From an uncultured Flavobacteriaceae bacterium (lineage in GTDB: Bacteria; Bacteroidota; Bacteroidia; Flavobacteriales; Flavobacteriaceae), in the NCBI GenBank assembly GCA_947498845.1, contig CANMLX010000001.1:124001-188000 (forward strand): a stretch of DNA of 64,000 nucleotides, in the 5' to 3' direction. Each line of letters opens with the position of its first letter. Position 1 is the first letter of the stretch. Below the pieces are notes generated by a model. It was given only the letters and a program-made list of their open reading frames with translations. It did no database searches and had not been told where the DNA came from. Positions 50,341 through 60,298 of the stretch are shown piece by piece. Position numbers and translations under genes: made by a program.

Positions 50341-53300
50341 ATGCTCAAGAAACAAGGAATGTATTCGCCAGAATTTGAACACGAAAATTGTGGAGCTGGT
50401 TTTATTTGTAACCTTAAAGGGGAGAAAACAAATCAAATCATTCACGATGCGTTAGAAATTCTAGTAAAATTAGAACACCGTGGTGGTGTTAGTGCAGACG
50501 GAAAGACAGGAGATGGTGCAGGATTATTAATAGATATTCCTCACGATTATTTTAAACGGGTATGTGATTTTGATATTCCAGAGCAAAGAGAATATGCCGT
50601 AGGAATGGTGTTTTTACCTAAAGTAGATAATCAATATAAGTATTGTAAATCTATTTTTGAAAAAGAAATCGAAGCGCAAGGGCTTTCCATTTTAGGATGG
50701 CGAGAAGTTCCTGTGGATTCGTCTCAATTAGGAGAAATCGCTTTAGCTTCGGAGCCTAAAATAGAACAATTATTTATAGGTCAAACAGAACCTTTAGAAG
50801 AACCTATTTTTAAAGCAAAATTATATGCCGCTCGTAAAATTACTGAGCATGCAATAAGCGCCTCTAAAATGTCGCAAAGCGATTATTTTTATGTGTCAAG
50901 TTTGTCTACAACAACCTTAATATATAAAGGTATTATAATGCCTGAAGATATTGGGCCTTATTATAAAGATTTACAACAAGAGGATTTAGTAACGCGTTTA
51001 GCTTTAGTACACCAACGTTTCTCTACCAATACAATGCCTGCTTGGGAATTAGCACAGCCATTCCGTTTTATGTGTCAGAATGGAGAGATCAATACCTTAC
51101 GTGGTAATGTAAGCCGCATGCGTGTACGAGAAGAGATTATGAAAAGTGAGGTGTTTGGACCTCAAATAGATAAATTATTCCCAATAATATTACCAGGGAA
51201 ATCCGATTCTGCATCTATGGATATGGTTGTAGAGTTGTTAACGCATACAGGAAGATCATTACCAGAGGTTATGATGATGATGATTCCAGAAGCATGGGAA
51301 AAGCATAAAACCATGTCGGACGACAAAAAAGCGTTTTATGAGTACAATGCATGTTTAATGGAGCCATGGGATGGTCCAGCTTCTGTGCCATTTACAGATG
51401 GTGATTATGTGGGAGCGTTATTAGATCGTAATGGATTACGTCCTTCGCGATACACATTAACAAAAAGTGGCAAGTTAATCATGTCGTCTGAGGTTGGTGT
51501 TGTAGAAGTTGAGCCTTCAGACATTGAATTACATGGGCGTTTAGAGCCAGGGAAAATGTTTCTGGTAGATATGAACGAAGGCCGTATAATTGATGATGAA
51601 GAAATAAAAAGCAAAATTGTTTCAGAAAGACCCTACCAAGAATGGTTAGATAAAACAAGATTGCATTTAAAAGATATCCCTTACACAAGTGCAACATGTC
51701 CTATTGAAACCATAGATGTTAAAACAAGACAACGCTTGTTTAACTATACTATTGAAGATATTCAAGAGGTGATTACACCAATGGCTATAGTAGGCAAGGA
51801 AGCTTTAGGGTCTATGGGTATAGATACACCTTTAGCGGTTTTATCAGATAGGCCACAATTAATTTCAAACTACTTTAAACAGTTATTTGCTCAGGTTACC
51901 AATCCACCTTTGGATGGTATTCGTGAAGAGATTGTGACAGATATAAGCCTAGCTTTAGGTAAGGACAGAAATATATTCAGCATTACAGAAAGACAGTGTA
52001 GAAAGCTAAGAATACAAAACCCTGTTATCTCTAATGCCGATTTAGAAAAAATTAGAAATATTACAGTTGAAAGCTTTAAAGCCGAAACCATTGAGATATT
52101 ATACCCTAAAGAAAAAGGGCTTAATGGGTTAGAAGATGCTTTAGAGAACATAATAGTACAAGTAGAAAAAGCTATTGATAGAAAAACAAATATTATCATC
52201 CTGTCTGATAGAGGTGTTAATAAAGAGTTTGCACCTATTCCAGCATTATTAGCTTGTTCGTATGTACACCACCAAATGAACCGTTTGCGTAAGCGTTCTT
52301 ATTTCGATATTATTATAGAATCTGCAGAACCGCGTGAACCACATCATTTTGCAACTTTGTTTGGTTATGGTGCTAGTGCTATTAACCCATATATGGTAAA
52401 TGAAATTATTAGAATGCAAGTCAAAGAAGGTTTTATTACTGGAATGGACGAGCAAAAAGCAGTTGATAATTTTAATAAAGCGATTGGGAAAGGATTGCTA
52501 AAAATAATGAACAAAATAGGAATCTCAACATTACATTCGTACAGAGGTTCTCAAATTTTTGAAATTGTTGGATTTAATTCTCAATTTGTAGATAAGTATT
52601 TCCCATATACAGCATCAAGAATTGAAGGTATAGGCTTATATGAGGTAGAAAAAGAAATTAACGAACGTTATAAATATGCGTACCCAGATACGCAAATTAA
52701 AAACCGTTTAGGTTTAAATATAGGTGGCGATTATAGATGGAGACGTAATGGAGAAAGGCATATGTTTAATCCTACCACTATTGCCAAACTACAGCAAGCT
52801 GTACGATTAACAGATCAAGCGAGTTACGATGTTTATGCTAAAGCAATTAATGAGCAGTCTCAAAATTTAATGACTATTCGAGGCTTGTTTGAATTTGATA
52901 ATTTCGATCCAATTCCTTTAGATGAAGTTGAGCCATGGACAGACATTGTTAAGCGTTTTAAAACAGGAGCGATGTCTTATGGATCTATTTCCAGAGAGGC
53001 GCATGAAAATTTAGCCATTGCGATGAACCGTATTGGAGGAAAATCCAATTCAGGAGAAGGAGGAGAAGATAGAAAACGTTTTATTCCAGATGAAAATGGC
53101 GATAGCCGTAACTCTGCAATTAAGCAGGTGGCTTCAGGGCGTTTTGGTGTAACGTCTCACTATTTAACTAATGCTAAGGAGATACAAATAAAAATGGCTC
53201 AAGGTGCTAAGCCTGGAGAAGGAGGTCAACTGCCTGGTGAAAAAGTATTGCCTTGGATTGCATCGGCACGTAATTCTACACCATTTGTAGGATTGATTTC

Positions 53301-54855
53301 GCCACCACCACATCACGATATTTATTCTATTGAAGATTTAGCACAATTAATCTACGATTTAAAGAATGCTAACAGAGCAGCAAGAATTAATGTAAAATTA
53401 GTATCCGAAGTAGGTGTAGGTACCATTGCAGCAGGTGTATCCAAAGCAAAAGCAGATGTTGTATTAATTTCTGGTTACGATGGAGGTACAGGAGCATCAC
53501 CATTAACCTCATTAAAACATGCAGGATTACCTTGGGAGCTTGGTTTAGCCGAAGCACAACAAACACTAGTGTTAAATAATTTACGTTCAAGAATTGTAGT
53601 TGAATGTGATGGACAGTTAAAAACGGGACGTGATGTAGCTATAGCAGCGTTATTAGGCGCTGAGGAATTTGGTTTTGCTACCGCGCCTCTAGTAGCTTCT
53701 GGTTGTATCATGATGCGTAAGTGTCACTTAAATACATGTCCTGTAGGTATTGCAACTCAAGATAAAGCTTTACGTAAAAACTTTAAAGGAACACCAGAAC
53801 ACGTTATTAATTTCTTCTATTATGTGGCTAATGAGCTAAGAGCAATCATGGCGCAACTAGGATTCCGTACAATGGACGAAATGATTGGTCAGACTCAAAA
53901 AATTAATGCGAATAATGCCATAAAGCATTATAAAGCTAAAGGTTTAGATTTATCATCTATTTTACATAGACCAGCAGTTTATGGTCAGTTGCCAGTTAAA
54001 AATTCAGAACAACAAGATCATAATTTAGATAAGGTATTAGACTTTACGATCTTAAAAGATGCAGAAGCAGCCATATCGAATAAAATAGAAACAACTCTAG
54101 ATTACCCTATAAACAATATAAACCGTTCGGTAGGTGCCATAACCAGTAACGAAATTTCTAAGTTACATGGACATCTTGGCTTGCCAGAAGACACTTTAAA
54201 GTTAAACTTTACAGGGTCGGCAGGACAAAGTTTTGGAGCTTTTGGTGCGCATGGAGTTACATTTAATCTAGAAGGAAATACAAACGATTATTTAGGAAAA
54301 GGGCTTTCTGGAGCTAAACTTATAGTCAAAAAACCAGAAGAAGCAGACTTTATTGCCGAAAATAATATTATAGTTGGTAATGTATGTTTGTTTGGAGCAG
54401 TTAAAGGAGAAGCATATATCAATGGTATCGCAGGAGAACGTTTCGCAGTTCGTAACTCTGGAGCTACAACAGTAGTAGAAGGTGTTGGAGATCACTGTTG
54501 TGAATACATGACAGGAGGAAAAGTAATTGTTCTTGGTAGTACAGGAAGAAACTTTGCTGCAGGTATGAGTGGAGGAATAGCTTATGTTTACGATCCAGAA
54601 AACAAATTTGTAAATGGTTTATGTAATACAGAAACTATTGAATTTGAAGATATTCTTGAAGAAGATGCCGCAGATTTAAAAGCATGCATTGAGAAGCATG
54701 TTCATTATACAGATAGTGATCTTGCTAAAACATTATTAACCGATTGGGATAATAATTTACAGCATTTTGTTCGTGTGATGCCTACTGAATATAAGAAAGC
54801 ATTAGCGCGTTTAGCAAAAGGAGAAGTAATGGTTGAAGAATTAGAAACAGTATAA
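50341..54855 (+). CDS. gltB: glutamate synthase large subunit
   Basis: About 1504 residues. GltB moves the amide of glutamine to 2-oxoglutarate, giving two glutamates. The N-terminal amidotransferase begins at Cys17 (HENCGAGF) after a short propeptide, then come the central domain, the FMN-binding synthase domain ([31 protein letters not shown]), three cluster cysteines in [15 protein letters not shown], and the C-terminal GXGXG beta-helix. I chose the ATG at 50341 ([10 protein letters not shown]); ATGs at 50332 and 50359 are alternatives. An upstream TTG at 50302 is in frame but lies inside the promoter. gltD follows after 5 bp. Confidence 0.96.
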   Translation: MLKKQGMYSPEFEHENCGAGFICNLKGEKTNQIIHDALEILVKLEHRGGVSADGKTGDGAGLLIDIPHDYFKRVCDFDIPEQREYAVGMVFLPKVDNQYKYCKSIFEKEIEAQGLSILGWREVPVDSSQLGEIALASEPKIEQLFIGQTEPLEEPIFKAKLYAARKITEHAISASKMSQSDYFYVSSLSTTTLIYKGIIMPEDIGPYYKDLQQEDLVTRLALVHQRFSTNTMPAWELAQPFRFMCQNGEINTLRGNVSRMRVREEIMKSEVFGPQIDKLFPIILPGKSDSASMDMVVELLTHTGRSLPEVMMMMIPEAWEKHKTMSDDKKAFYEYNACLMEPWDGPASVPFTDGDYVGALLDRNGLRPSRYTLTKSGKLIMSSEVGVVEVEPSDIELHGRLEPGKMFLVDMNEGRIIDDEEIKSKIVSERPYQEWLDKTRLHLKDIPYTSATCPIETIDVKTRQRLFNYTIEDIQEVITPMAIVGKEALGSMGIDTPLAVLSDRPQLISNYFKQLFAQVTNPPLDGIREEIVTDISLALGKDRNIFSITERQCRKLRIQNPVISNADLEKIRNITVESFKAETIEILYPKEKGLNGLEDALENIIVQVEKAIDRKTNIIILSDRGVNKEFAPIPALLACSYVHHQMNRLRKRSYFDIIIESAEPREPHHFATLFGYGASAINPYMVNEIIRMQVKEGFITGMDEQKAVDNFNKAIGKGLLKIMNKIGISTLHSYRGSQIFEIVGFNSQFVDKYFPYTASRIEGIGLYEVEKEINERYKYAYPDTQIKNRLGLNIGGDYRWRRNGERHMFNPTTIAKLQQAVRLTDQASYDVYAKAINEQSQNLMTIRGLFEFDNFDPIPLDEVEPWTDIVKRFKTGAMSYGSISREAHENLAIAMNRIGGKSNSGEGGEDRKRFIPDENGDSRNSAIKQVASGRFGVTSHYLTNAKEIQIKMAQGAKPGEGGQLPGEKVLPWIASARNSTPFVGLISPPPHHDIYSIEDLAQLIYDLKNANRAARINVKLVSEVGVGTIAAGVSKAKADVVLISGYDGGTGASPLTSLKHAGLPWELGLAEAQQTLVLNNLRSRIVVECDGQLKTGRDVAIAALLGAEEFGFATAPLVASGCIMMRKCHLNTCPVGIATQDKALRKNFKGTPEHVINFFYYVANELRAIMAQLGFRTMDEMIGQTQKINANNAIKHYKAKGLDLSSILHRPAVYGQLPVKNSEQQDHNLDKVLDFTILKDAEAAISNKIETTLDYPINNINRSVGAITSNEISKLHGHLGLPEDTLKLNFTGSAGQSFGAFGAHGVTFNLEGNTNDYLGKGLSGAKLIVKKPEEADFIAENNIIVGNVCLFGAVKGEAYINGIAGERFAVRNSGATTVVEGVGDHCCEYMTGGKVIVLGSTGRNFAAGMSGGIAYVYDPENKFVNGLCNTETIEFEDILEEDAADLKACIEKHVHYTDSDLAKTLLTDWDNNLQHFVRVMPTEYKKALARLAKGEVMVEELETV

Positions 54856-54860
54856 CAACA

Positions 54861-56324
54861 ATGGGAAAAGTAACAGGTTTTAAAGAATTCGAAAGACAAG
54901 ATGAAACTTACACGCCTGTAGAAGATCGTGTAAAACATTATAAAGAATTTACGGTGCCTCTTAGTGAAGAGGAGTTGACAAAACAAGGCTCTCGTTGTAT
55001 GGACTGCGGTATTCCTTTTTGTCACAGTGGGTGCCCGTTAGGGAATCTAATTCCAGATTTTAATCATATGGTACATCAAGGCGAATGGAAAAAGGCGTCT
55101 TGGATATTACACTCTACAAATAACTTTCCGGAATTTACAGGGCGTTTATGTCCTGCGCCATGTGAGCAAGCATGTGTATTAGGTATTATAGAAGATCCTA
55201 TTTCTATAGAAAATATCGAGAAAAATATTGTAGAACGCGCATTTAAAGAAGGCTGGATTAAACCACAGCCGCCAAAAACAAGAACAGGTAGAAAAATAGC
55301 TGTTGTTGGTTCTGGTCCTGCTGGTTTAGCTGCTGCGCAACAACTAAATAGAGCAGGTCATACTGTTACTGTTTTTGAAAGAGATGATGAATTAGGAGGA
55401 TTGCTACGTTATGGTATTCCAAACTTTAAAATGGAAAAAGAGATTATAGATCGTCGTGTAGCCATTTTAGAAGCAGAGGGCATTACATTTAAGACCAATG
55501 TAAATGTTGGTGTTAATTACGATGTAGAGCAATTAAAAGCGTTTGATGCTGTAGTATTATGTGGAGGAGCAACCGAAAGACGTAGCTTACCAACACCAGG
55601 TATAGATGCAGATGGTGTTGTACAAGCCATGCATTTCCTAACACAACAAACAAAAGTTGTTTTTGGAAAAGAAGTAAAAGATCAAGTATTGGCAACAGAT
55701 AAAAACGTGATTGTTATTGGTGGAGGAGATACAGGTTCAGACTGTATAGGGACATCAAACCGTCAAGGTGCTAAATCTGTAATTAATTTTGAGATTATGC
55801 CAAAACCTCCGGGGCATAGGTCACCAACTACACCTTGGCCTTATTGGCCATTACAGTTAAAAACATCGTCTTCACATAAAGAAGGTGTTGAGCGTAATTG
55901 GTTAATCAATACAAAAGAATTTGTAACAGATGATAATGGAAAACTAACAGCCTTAAAAACAGTAAATGTTGAGTGGGAAATGGTGCCAGGGCAACGTCCA
56001 AAACTTATAGAAATAGAAGGTACAGAAAAAACATGGCCATGTGATTTAGCGTTATTGGCTCTAGGATTTACAGGTCCAGAAAGTACTCTGGCAGATAAGT
56101 TAGGCATAGAAAAGGATGCACGTTCTAATTACAAGGCAGAATACGGTAAATACCAAACAAATGTCCCTAATGTATTTACAGCAGGAGATATGCGTAGAGG
56201 GCAATCGTTAATTGTATGGGCAATTTCTGAAGGTCGTGAAGCAGCAAGACAAGTAGATATATATTTAATGGGTAAATCAGACTTGCCTACCAAAAATTCT
56301 GCAGGGGATTTAGTAGGTGTTTAA
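54861..56324 (+). CDS. gltD: glutamate synthase small subunit
   Basis: A 487-residue GltD that supplies electrons from NAD(P)H to GltB. The N-terminal Fe-S motif has Cys46, Cys49, Cys54 and Cys58 (CMDCGIPFCHSGCPLGN), with a second Cys set in LCPAPCEQACVLG. FAD is bound by VVGSGPAGLAAAQQL (about 149-163) and NAD(P)H by VIGGGDTGSDCIGTS. VFTAGDMRRGQSLIVWAI closes the FAD site. Length is standard. It is co-transcribed with gltB and followed by a terminator. Confidence 0.97.
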   Translation: MGKVTGFKEFERQDETYTPVEDRVKHYKEFTVPLSEEELTKQGSRCMDCGIPFCHSGCPLGNLIPDFNHMVHQGEWKKASWILHSTNNFPEFTGRLCPAPCEQACVLGIIEDPISIENIEKNIVERAFKEGWIKPQPPKTRTGRKIAVVGSGPAGLAAAQQLNRAGHTVTVFERDDELGGLLRYGIPNFKMEKEIIDRRVAILEAEGITFKTNVNVGVNYDVEQLKAFDAVVLCGGATERRSLPTPGIDADGVVQAMHFLTQQTKVVFGKEVKDQVLATDKNVIVIGGGDTGSDCIGTSNRQGAKSVINFEIMPKPPGHRSPTTPWPYWPLQLKTSSSHKEGVERNWLINTKEFVTDDNGKLTALKTVNVEWEMVPGQRPKLIEIEGTEKTWPCDLALLALGFTGPESTLADKLGIEKDARSNYKAEYGKYQTNVPNVFTAGDMRRGQSLIVWAISEGREAARQVDIYLMGKSDLPTKNSAGDLVGV

Positions 56325-56348
56325 ATTGGAACTTGAAATTTATTATTT

Positions 56349-56393
56349 AAAACCGTATTAAGAAAGCATATCTTGATACGGTTTTTGTTTTTC
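56349..56393 (+). terminator. terminator downstream of gltD
   Basis: AAACCGTAT(TAAGA) pairs with (TCTTG)ATACGGTTT around a short loop, followed by TTGTTTTT. It lies 25 bp after the gltD stop. Confidence 0.85.
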
Positions 56394-56424
56394 CCAGTTA
56401 TTACAGATTGGCTATATTAGCAAA

Positions 56425-56838
56425 ATGCTATCTAAAAAAACTAAATATGGTTTAAAAGCACTTACTTATATCGCCAGAAGTGAAAGTGATGAGCCTGTAC
56501 GGGTAGGGGAAATCGCAGAGCATGAAAAGATTCCACAGAAATTTTTAGAAGGCATATTGTTAACACTAAGAAAATCTGGGGTATTAGGTTCTAAAAAAGG
56601 TAAATATGGTGGTTATTACCTCAGGCAAGATGCATCAGAAATAAAAATGACAGATGTTATGCGTGTGCTTGAAGGCCCTATAGCAATGGTGCCTTGTGTA
56701 AGTTTAAACTATTACGAGAAATGCGATGACTGTCCAGACGAACATACTTGTAGCGTACATAAACTAATGATCGAGGTGCGTGATAGCACACTTAAAGTAT
56801 TTAGAAATAAAACTTTGGCGGATTTGTCAGTGACATAG
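56425..56838 (+). CDS. Rrf2-family transcriptional regulator
   Basis: A 137-residue winged-helix regulator of the Rrf2 family (IscR, NsrR, CymR, RirA). The start MLSKKTKYGLKALTYIAR and GEIAEHEKIPQKFLEGILLTLRKSGVLGSKKGKYGGYYL are diagnostic. The C-terminal part has Cys residues in VPCVSLNYYEKCDDCPDEHTCSVHKL, so an Fe-S cluster or thiol sensor is plausible. It sits 167 bp before the sulfate-reduction operon on the same strand, which makes control of that operon, CymR-like, the natural guess. A TATATTAG box (56413-56420, one mismatch to TAnnTTTG) ends 4 nt before its ATG. Confidence 0.93.
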   Translation: MLSKKTKYGLKALTYIARSESDEPVRVGEIAEHEKIPQKFLEGILLTLRKSGVLGSKKGKYGGYYLRQDASEIKMTDVMRVLEGPIAMVPCVSLNYYEKCDDCPDEHTCSVHKLMIEVRDSTLKVFRNKTLADLSVT

Positions 56839-56932
56839 GGATTAATAATTTAGTATTGTGAGGTCTTTTTTGTTAGTTTTCTTCATTTTATCGTCCAAAT
56901 AATCCTGTATTTCAAAAAAGTAGCAAATATAG

Positions 56933-56962
56933 TTTGTAGTGTTTAAAAAAGTATTATTTTTG
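56933..56962 (+). promoter_or_regulatory. promoter of the sulfate-assimilation operon
   Basis: TTTG at 56933-56936 and TATTTTTG at 56955-56962, spaced by 18 bp, match both halves of the Bacteroidota promoter (TTTG, 17-23 bp, TAnnTTTG). The expected start is near 56969, leaving a leader of about 37 nt before the DUF2061 gene. This is the best promoter in the window. Confidence 0.65.
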
Positions 56963-57005
56963 TAATCCCTACTAAATCGATAGGATTAATATAATAAAAC
57001 GACAA

Positions 57006-57263
57006 ATGATAGCGCAAATGTTATTAAAAAGTAAAGAGAAATCTACCTATAAAGAGGATAGTGCAGGTGAGAAACCAATTAGAAGTGTTGCTAAGGCGCT
57101 TAGTTGGAGGGTTGTAGGAACATTAGATACACTTTTGGTTTCGTATTTTTTAACCGATAAAATTTCACTTGCTGCTTCAATAGCTTCAGTAGATTTTATA
57201 ACAAAATTGATTTTATACTTTTTCCATGAGCGCTTTTGGAACATTATTAAGTGGGGAAAATAA
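57006..57263 (+). CDS. DUF2061 membrane protein
   Basis: An 85-residue DUF2061 protein with two membrane helices (about 38-52 and 55-75). The family block is RSVAKALSWRVVGTLDTLLV followed by SYFLTDKISLAASIASVDFITKLILYFFHERFWN. Met1 or Met5 could start. Function is unknown, but it often accompanies sulfate-assimilation genes in Bacteroidota. Here it is the first gene of the operon, 12 bp before cysH, so a role in sulfate or sulfite handling at the inner membrane is possible. Confidence 0.9.
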   Translation: MIAQMLLKSKEKSTYKEDSAGEKPIRSVAKALSWRVVGTLDTLLVSYFLTDKISLAASIASVDFITKLILYFFHERFWNIIKWGK

Positions 57264-57275
57264 ATATATAAAAAG

Positions 57276-57896
57276 ATGTTTACAGAAACTCAAATAGAAG
57301 CATTAAACAAGAGTCTTGAAAAGGCTACACCTTCAGAAATTATAAAAAAAGCTTTAGAGCTTAGTGAAAACGTGGTTGTTACAACAAATTTTAGACCTTA
57401 TGAAGCTGCAATTTTAAATGCAGTTAGTTCTGAAAAATCTAAAACCCCAGTGATTTGGTGTGATACAGGATATAATACGCCGCAAACGTATAAACATGCA
57501 GAGCAGGTTATAAAAGATTTAGATTTAAACGTATTTTTGTACGTTCCTAAACAAACATCATCGCATAGAGATGTGGTTATGGGGATTCCAAGTGTAGATG
57601 ATCCTAAACATGCTGAGTTTACAGAGCAAGTTAAGTTAGAACCGTTTAGACGTGCTATGGAAGAGCATCAACCAAAAGTTTGGTTTACTAACTTACGTCA
57701 AGGACAAACAGCATTTAGAAATAGTATTGGAATTTTTAGTTTAAGTAAAGACGGTGTTTTAAAGGTAAGCCCTTTTTATTATTGGTCTGATGAAAAATTA
57801 GATGCGTATTTAGAAGAACACAATTTGCCAAACGAGTTTAAGTATTTCGATCCAACAAAGGCATTGGCGAATAGAGAATGTGGATTACATGCCTAA
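57276..57896 (+). CDS. cysH: phosphoadenylyl-sulfate (or adenylyl-sulfate) reductase
   Basis: A 206-residue CysH, which reduces activated sulfate to sulfite with thioredoxin. The PP-loop-like region is VVTTNFRPYEAAILN, then VIWCDTGYNTPQTYKHAEQV, WFTNLRQGQTAFRNSIG and the catalytic Cys202 in the tail ECGLHA. It lacks both paired-cysteine motifs that bind the [4Fe-4S] cluster in APS reductases, so by family rules it should be the PAPS type. No APS kinase is in the window. It is 12 bp downstream of the DUF2061 gene. Confidence 0.92.
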   Translation: MFTETQIEALNKSLEKATPSEIIKKALELSENVVVTTNFRPYEAAILNAVSSEKSKTPVIWCDTGYNTPQTYKHAEQVIKDLDLNVFLYVPKQTSSHRDVVMGIPSVDDPKHAEFTEQVKLEPFRRAMEEHQPKVWFTNLRQGQTAFRNSIGIFSLSKDGVLKVSPFYYWSDEKLDAYLEEHNLPNEFKYFDPTKALANRECGLHA

Positions 57897-57960
57897 TTTA
57901 ATTGGCATTGAACATTTATAAAGTAAATAGTTTTAAGAAATTAAAAATAAATAACAAATA

Positions 57961-58012
57961 TTCTTGCTACACCCGAGTAAGAATGTCCCGCTTAATGCGG
58001 GATTAGGAGGGG
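57961..58012 (+). promoter_or_regulatory. two hairpins plus strong ribosome-binding site before cysD
   Basis: In the 125-bp cysH-cysD spacer, TTCTTGCT pairs with AGTAAGAA (57961-57983) and TCCCGC with GCGGGA (57986-58002). These are followed by AGGAGGGG (58005-58012), 9 nt before the ATG at 58022. Such a strong Shine-Dalgarno is unusual in Bacteroidota. Confidence 0.6.
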
Positions 58013-58021
58013 CTTTTAATT

Positions 58022-58927
58022 ATGAATAAAGATACATCAAGTATAAATTCGCTAGAAAACGAAGCTATATATATCATGAGAGAAGTGGCAGCACAATTTG
58101 AAAAGCCAGTGTTGTTATTTTCTGGAGGAAAAGATTCTATTACTTTAGTACGATTAGCTGTTAAGGCATTTTATCCAGCAAAAGTGCCTTTTCCTTTAAT
58201 GCATATTGATACAGGGCATAATTTCCCAGAAACTATAGAGTTTAGAGATCGATTGGTGAAAGAATTAGGTTTAGAACTTATAGTTAGAAATGTACAAGAC
58301 TCTATCGATCAAGGTAAAGTAAAAGAAGAGTCTGGGCGTTATGCAAGTAGAAATATGTTGCAAACAACCACGCTATTAGATGCTATAGAAGAATTTAAGT
58401 TTGACGCATGTATAGGAGGTGCCCGTCGTGATGAAGAAAAGGCAAGAGCAAAAGAACGTATTTTTTCGGTAAGAGACGATTTTGGGCAATGGGATGAGAA
58501 AAACCAACGTCCAGAATTGTTTGATATGTTAAATGGAGATATTGAATTAGGGCAAAACGTTCGTGTATTCCCAATATCTAACTGGACAGAATTAGATGTT
58601 TGGTCTTATATAGAAAAAGAAGATATAGAAATTCCTTCAATTTATTTTGCACACAAACGTAAAGTATTTTTAAGAGATGGTATGATCTGGTCTGCAGAAG
58701 ATGATGTTGTGTATAGAGATGATGAAGAAGAAGTAATAGAGGAAATGGTGCGTTTTAGAACTGTAGGCGATATGAGTTGTACAGCTGCGGTACTATCTGA
58801 AGCATCAACAATATCAAAAGTAGTTGAAGAAATTAGAGATTCTACAATTTCAGAACGTGGTGCGCGTATAGACGATAAACGCTCTGAAGCTGCGATGGAG
58901 AAACGTAAACAACAAGGGTATTTTTAA
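58022..58927 (+). CDS. cysD: sulfate adenylyltransferase subunit 2
   Basis: A 301-residue CysD that makes APS from sulfate and ATP together with CysN. The PP-loop is FSGGKDSI (33-40), with HIDTGHNFPETIEFRDRLV, GGARRDEEKARAKERIFS and the C-terminal VGDMSCTAAVLSEAS and ERGARIDDKRSEAAMEKRKQ blocks. Length matches E. coli CysD (302). The stop is directly abutted by the GC-rich element 58928-59050 that leads to cysN. Confidence 0.97.
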   Translation: MNKDTSSINSLENEAIYIMREVAAQFEKPVLLFSGGKDSITLVRLAVKAFYPAKVPFPLMHIDTGHNFPETIEFRDRLVKELGLELIVRNVQDSIDQGKVKEESGRYASRNMLQTTTLLDAIEEFKFDACIGGARRDEEKARAKERIFSVRDDFGQWDEKNQRPELFDMLNGDIELGQNVRVFPISNWTELDVWSYIEKEDIEIPSIYFAHKRKVFLRDGMIWSAEDDVVYRDDEEEVIEEMVRFRTVGDMSCTAAVLSEASTISKVVEEIRDSTISERGARIDDKRSEAAMEKRKQQGYF

Positions 58928-59050
58928 TCCCCTAGCCCCCTTAGAGGGAATTAGCAAGTTTGCGAATATTAAAAAATAAAAGAGTTAAGTACAAATTTTA
59001 AAATATACCCGTTAAAACGCCCTCTCCTTTGGAGAGGGTTGGGGAGAGGA
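58928..59050 (+). repeat. paired-hairpin element filling the cysD-cysN gap
   Basis: The element starts at the base after the cysD stop and ends at the base before the cysN ATG. Left arm: CCCCTAGCCCCC, TTAGAGGGAATTAGCAAGTT. Right arm: CCCTCTCC-TTT-GGAGAGGG (perfect 8-bp stem, 59020-59038) then GGGGAGAGGA. The arms are inverted copies of each other around an AT-rich core, and both match the element at 60299-60450. The GGGGAG/AGAGGA end can act as Shine-Dalgarno for cysN. Confidence 0.75.
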
Positions 59051-60298
59051 ATGGAAGTATTAAAAATAGCAACAGCAGGGAGTGTAGATGATGGGAAAAG
59101 TACCTTAATAGGGCGTATACTTTACGATACAAAATCATTAACTACAGATAAGTTAGAGGCTATAGAAAAAACAAGTAAAAAACGTGGTTATGATTACTTA
59201 GATTTTTCATTAGCAACAGACGGGTTAGTGGCCGAAAGAGAGCAAGGGATCACCATAGATGTAGCACACATTTATTTTTCAACAAAAAATAAAAGTTATA
59301 TCATAGCAGATACGCCTGGTCATGTTGAGTATACAAGAAACATGGTTACTGGAGCATCAACATCACAAGCGTCCATTATTTTAATAGATGCGAGAAAAGG
59401 TGTGATAGAGCAAACAAATCGTCACTTTTTTATTAATAATTTACTACGTGTTAAAGATGTTGTAGTAGCTATTAATAAAATGGATTTGGTAGACTATTCA
59501 GAAGATGTTTATAATAAGATTAAAGCAGATTTTGAAGCATTGATGAGTAAGAGAGATTACCAAGATCAAAATATTTCTTTCATACCAGTAAGTGCATTAA
59601 AAGGAGATAATGTGGTGAATAAATCTAAAAATATGCCTTGGTATAATGGGGATTCTATCTTAGATCACTTAGAGAAGTTAGATAAAGCAGATATTTTTAA
59701 TGTTGGTACACCACGTTTCCCAGTACAATATGTTATTCGTCCTAAAACAGAAGAATATCACGATTATAGAGGATATGCTGGTAAAGTATATGGAGGTAAC
59801 TTAAGTGTTGGTGACGATGTAGTCGTATTACCATCGCAAACAAAATCTAAAATTAAAGAAATTTATTTCTATGATGAAACTTTTGAAACAGCATCCAGAC
59901 GTTCATCAGTCACCATCACTTTAGAAGATGATGTTAATGTAAGTAGAGGCGATATGATTGTAAAAGAAGGCGATTTGCCAACTATTGAAAAACAATTTAT
60001 GGCAAATGTATGTTGGATGGACTCTAAGCAATTAACACCTGGCGCTAAATATACAGTACAACATGGTGTGAATAAAGTATTAGCAAAAGTAGATGTAATT
60101 CATCACAAAATTAATCCAGATTATTCAGGTATTGAGGAAGATGTATCTGGCTTAGGAATGAACGATATAGCTAGGGTAAGTTTTAAATTAAACAAGCCTA
60201 TTTTTTACGATCAATTTAAAAATCATAGAACAAATGGTTCTTTTATTTTAATCGATCCACAATCAAACAGTACAGTTGGTGCTGGGTTTATACAGTAA
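59051..60298 (+). CDS. cysN: sulfate adenylyltransferase subunit 1 (GTPase)
   Basis: A 415-residue EF-Tu-like GTPase that drives APS formation by CysD. G1 is GSVDDGKST (10-18), then GITIDVAHIYF, DTPGHVEYTRNM (G3) and NKMDLVDY (G4), followed by two beta-barrel domains (KVYGGNLSVGDDVVVLPS). There is no fused APS kinase domain, and it is shorter than E. coli CysN (475). The start is the ATG at 59051; the in-frame ATG-less extension GRG upstream belongs to the repeat element. Confidence 0.96.
   Translation: MEVLKIATAGSVDDGKSTLIGRILYDTKSLTTDKLEAIEKTSKKRGYDYLDFSLATDGLVAEREQGITIDVAHIYFSTKNKSYIIADTPGHVEYTRNMVTGASTSQASIILIDARKGVIEQTNRHFFINNLLRVKDVVVAINKMDLVDYSEDVYNKIKADFEALMSKRDYQDQNISFIPVSALKGDNVVNKSKNMPWYNGDSILDHLEKLDKADIFNVGTPRFPVQYVIRPKTEEYHDYRGYAGKVYGGNLSVGDDVVVLPSQTKSKIKEIYFYDETFETASRRSSVTITLEDDVNVSRGDMIVKEGDLPTIEKQFMANVCWMDSKQLTPGAKYTVQHGVNKVLAKVDVIHHKINPDYSGIEEDVSGLGMNDIARVSFKLNKPIFYDQFKNHRTNGSFILIDPQSNSTVGAGFIQ

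Noticed and set aside
51405..54495. Several antisense ORFs of 60-100 codons inside gltB
   Set aside because: They lie opposite strongly conserved GltB blocks and show no signal, motif or start context of their own.
57961..58021. Riboswitch or T-box before cysD
   Set aside because: Only two short simple hairpins and a Shine-Dalgarno are seen, without any aptamer-like conserved core.
59039..59050. Longer cysN starting upstream with MGRG
   Set aside because: These bases belong to the repeat arm and its ribosome-binding sequence; MEVLKIATAG is the family start.
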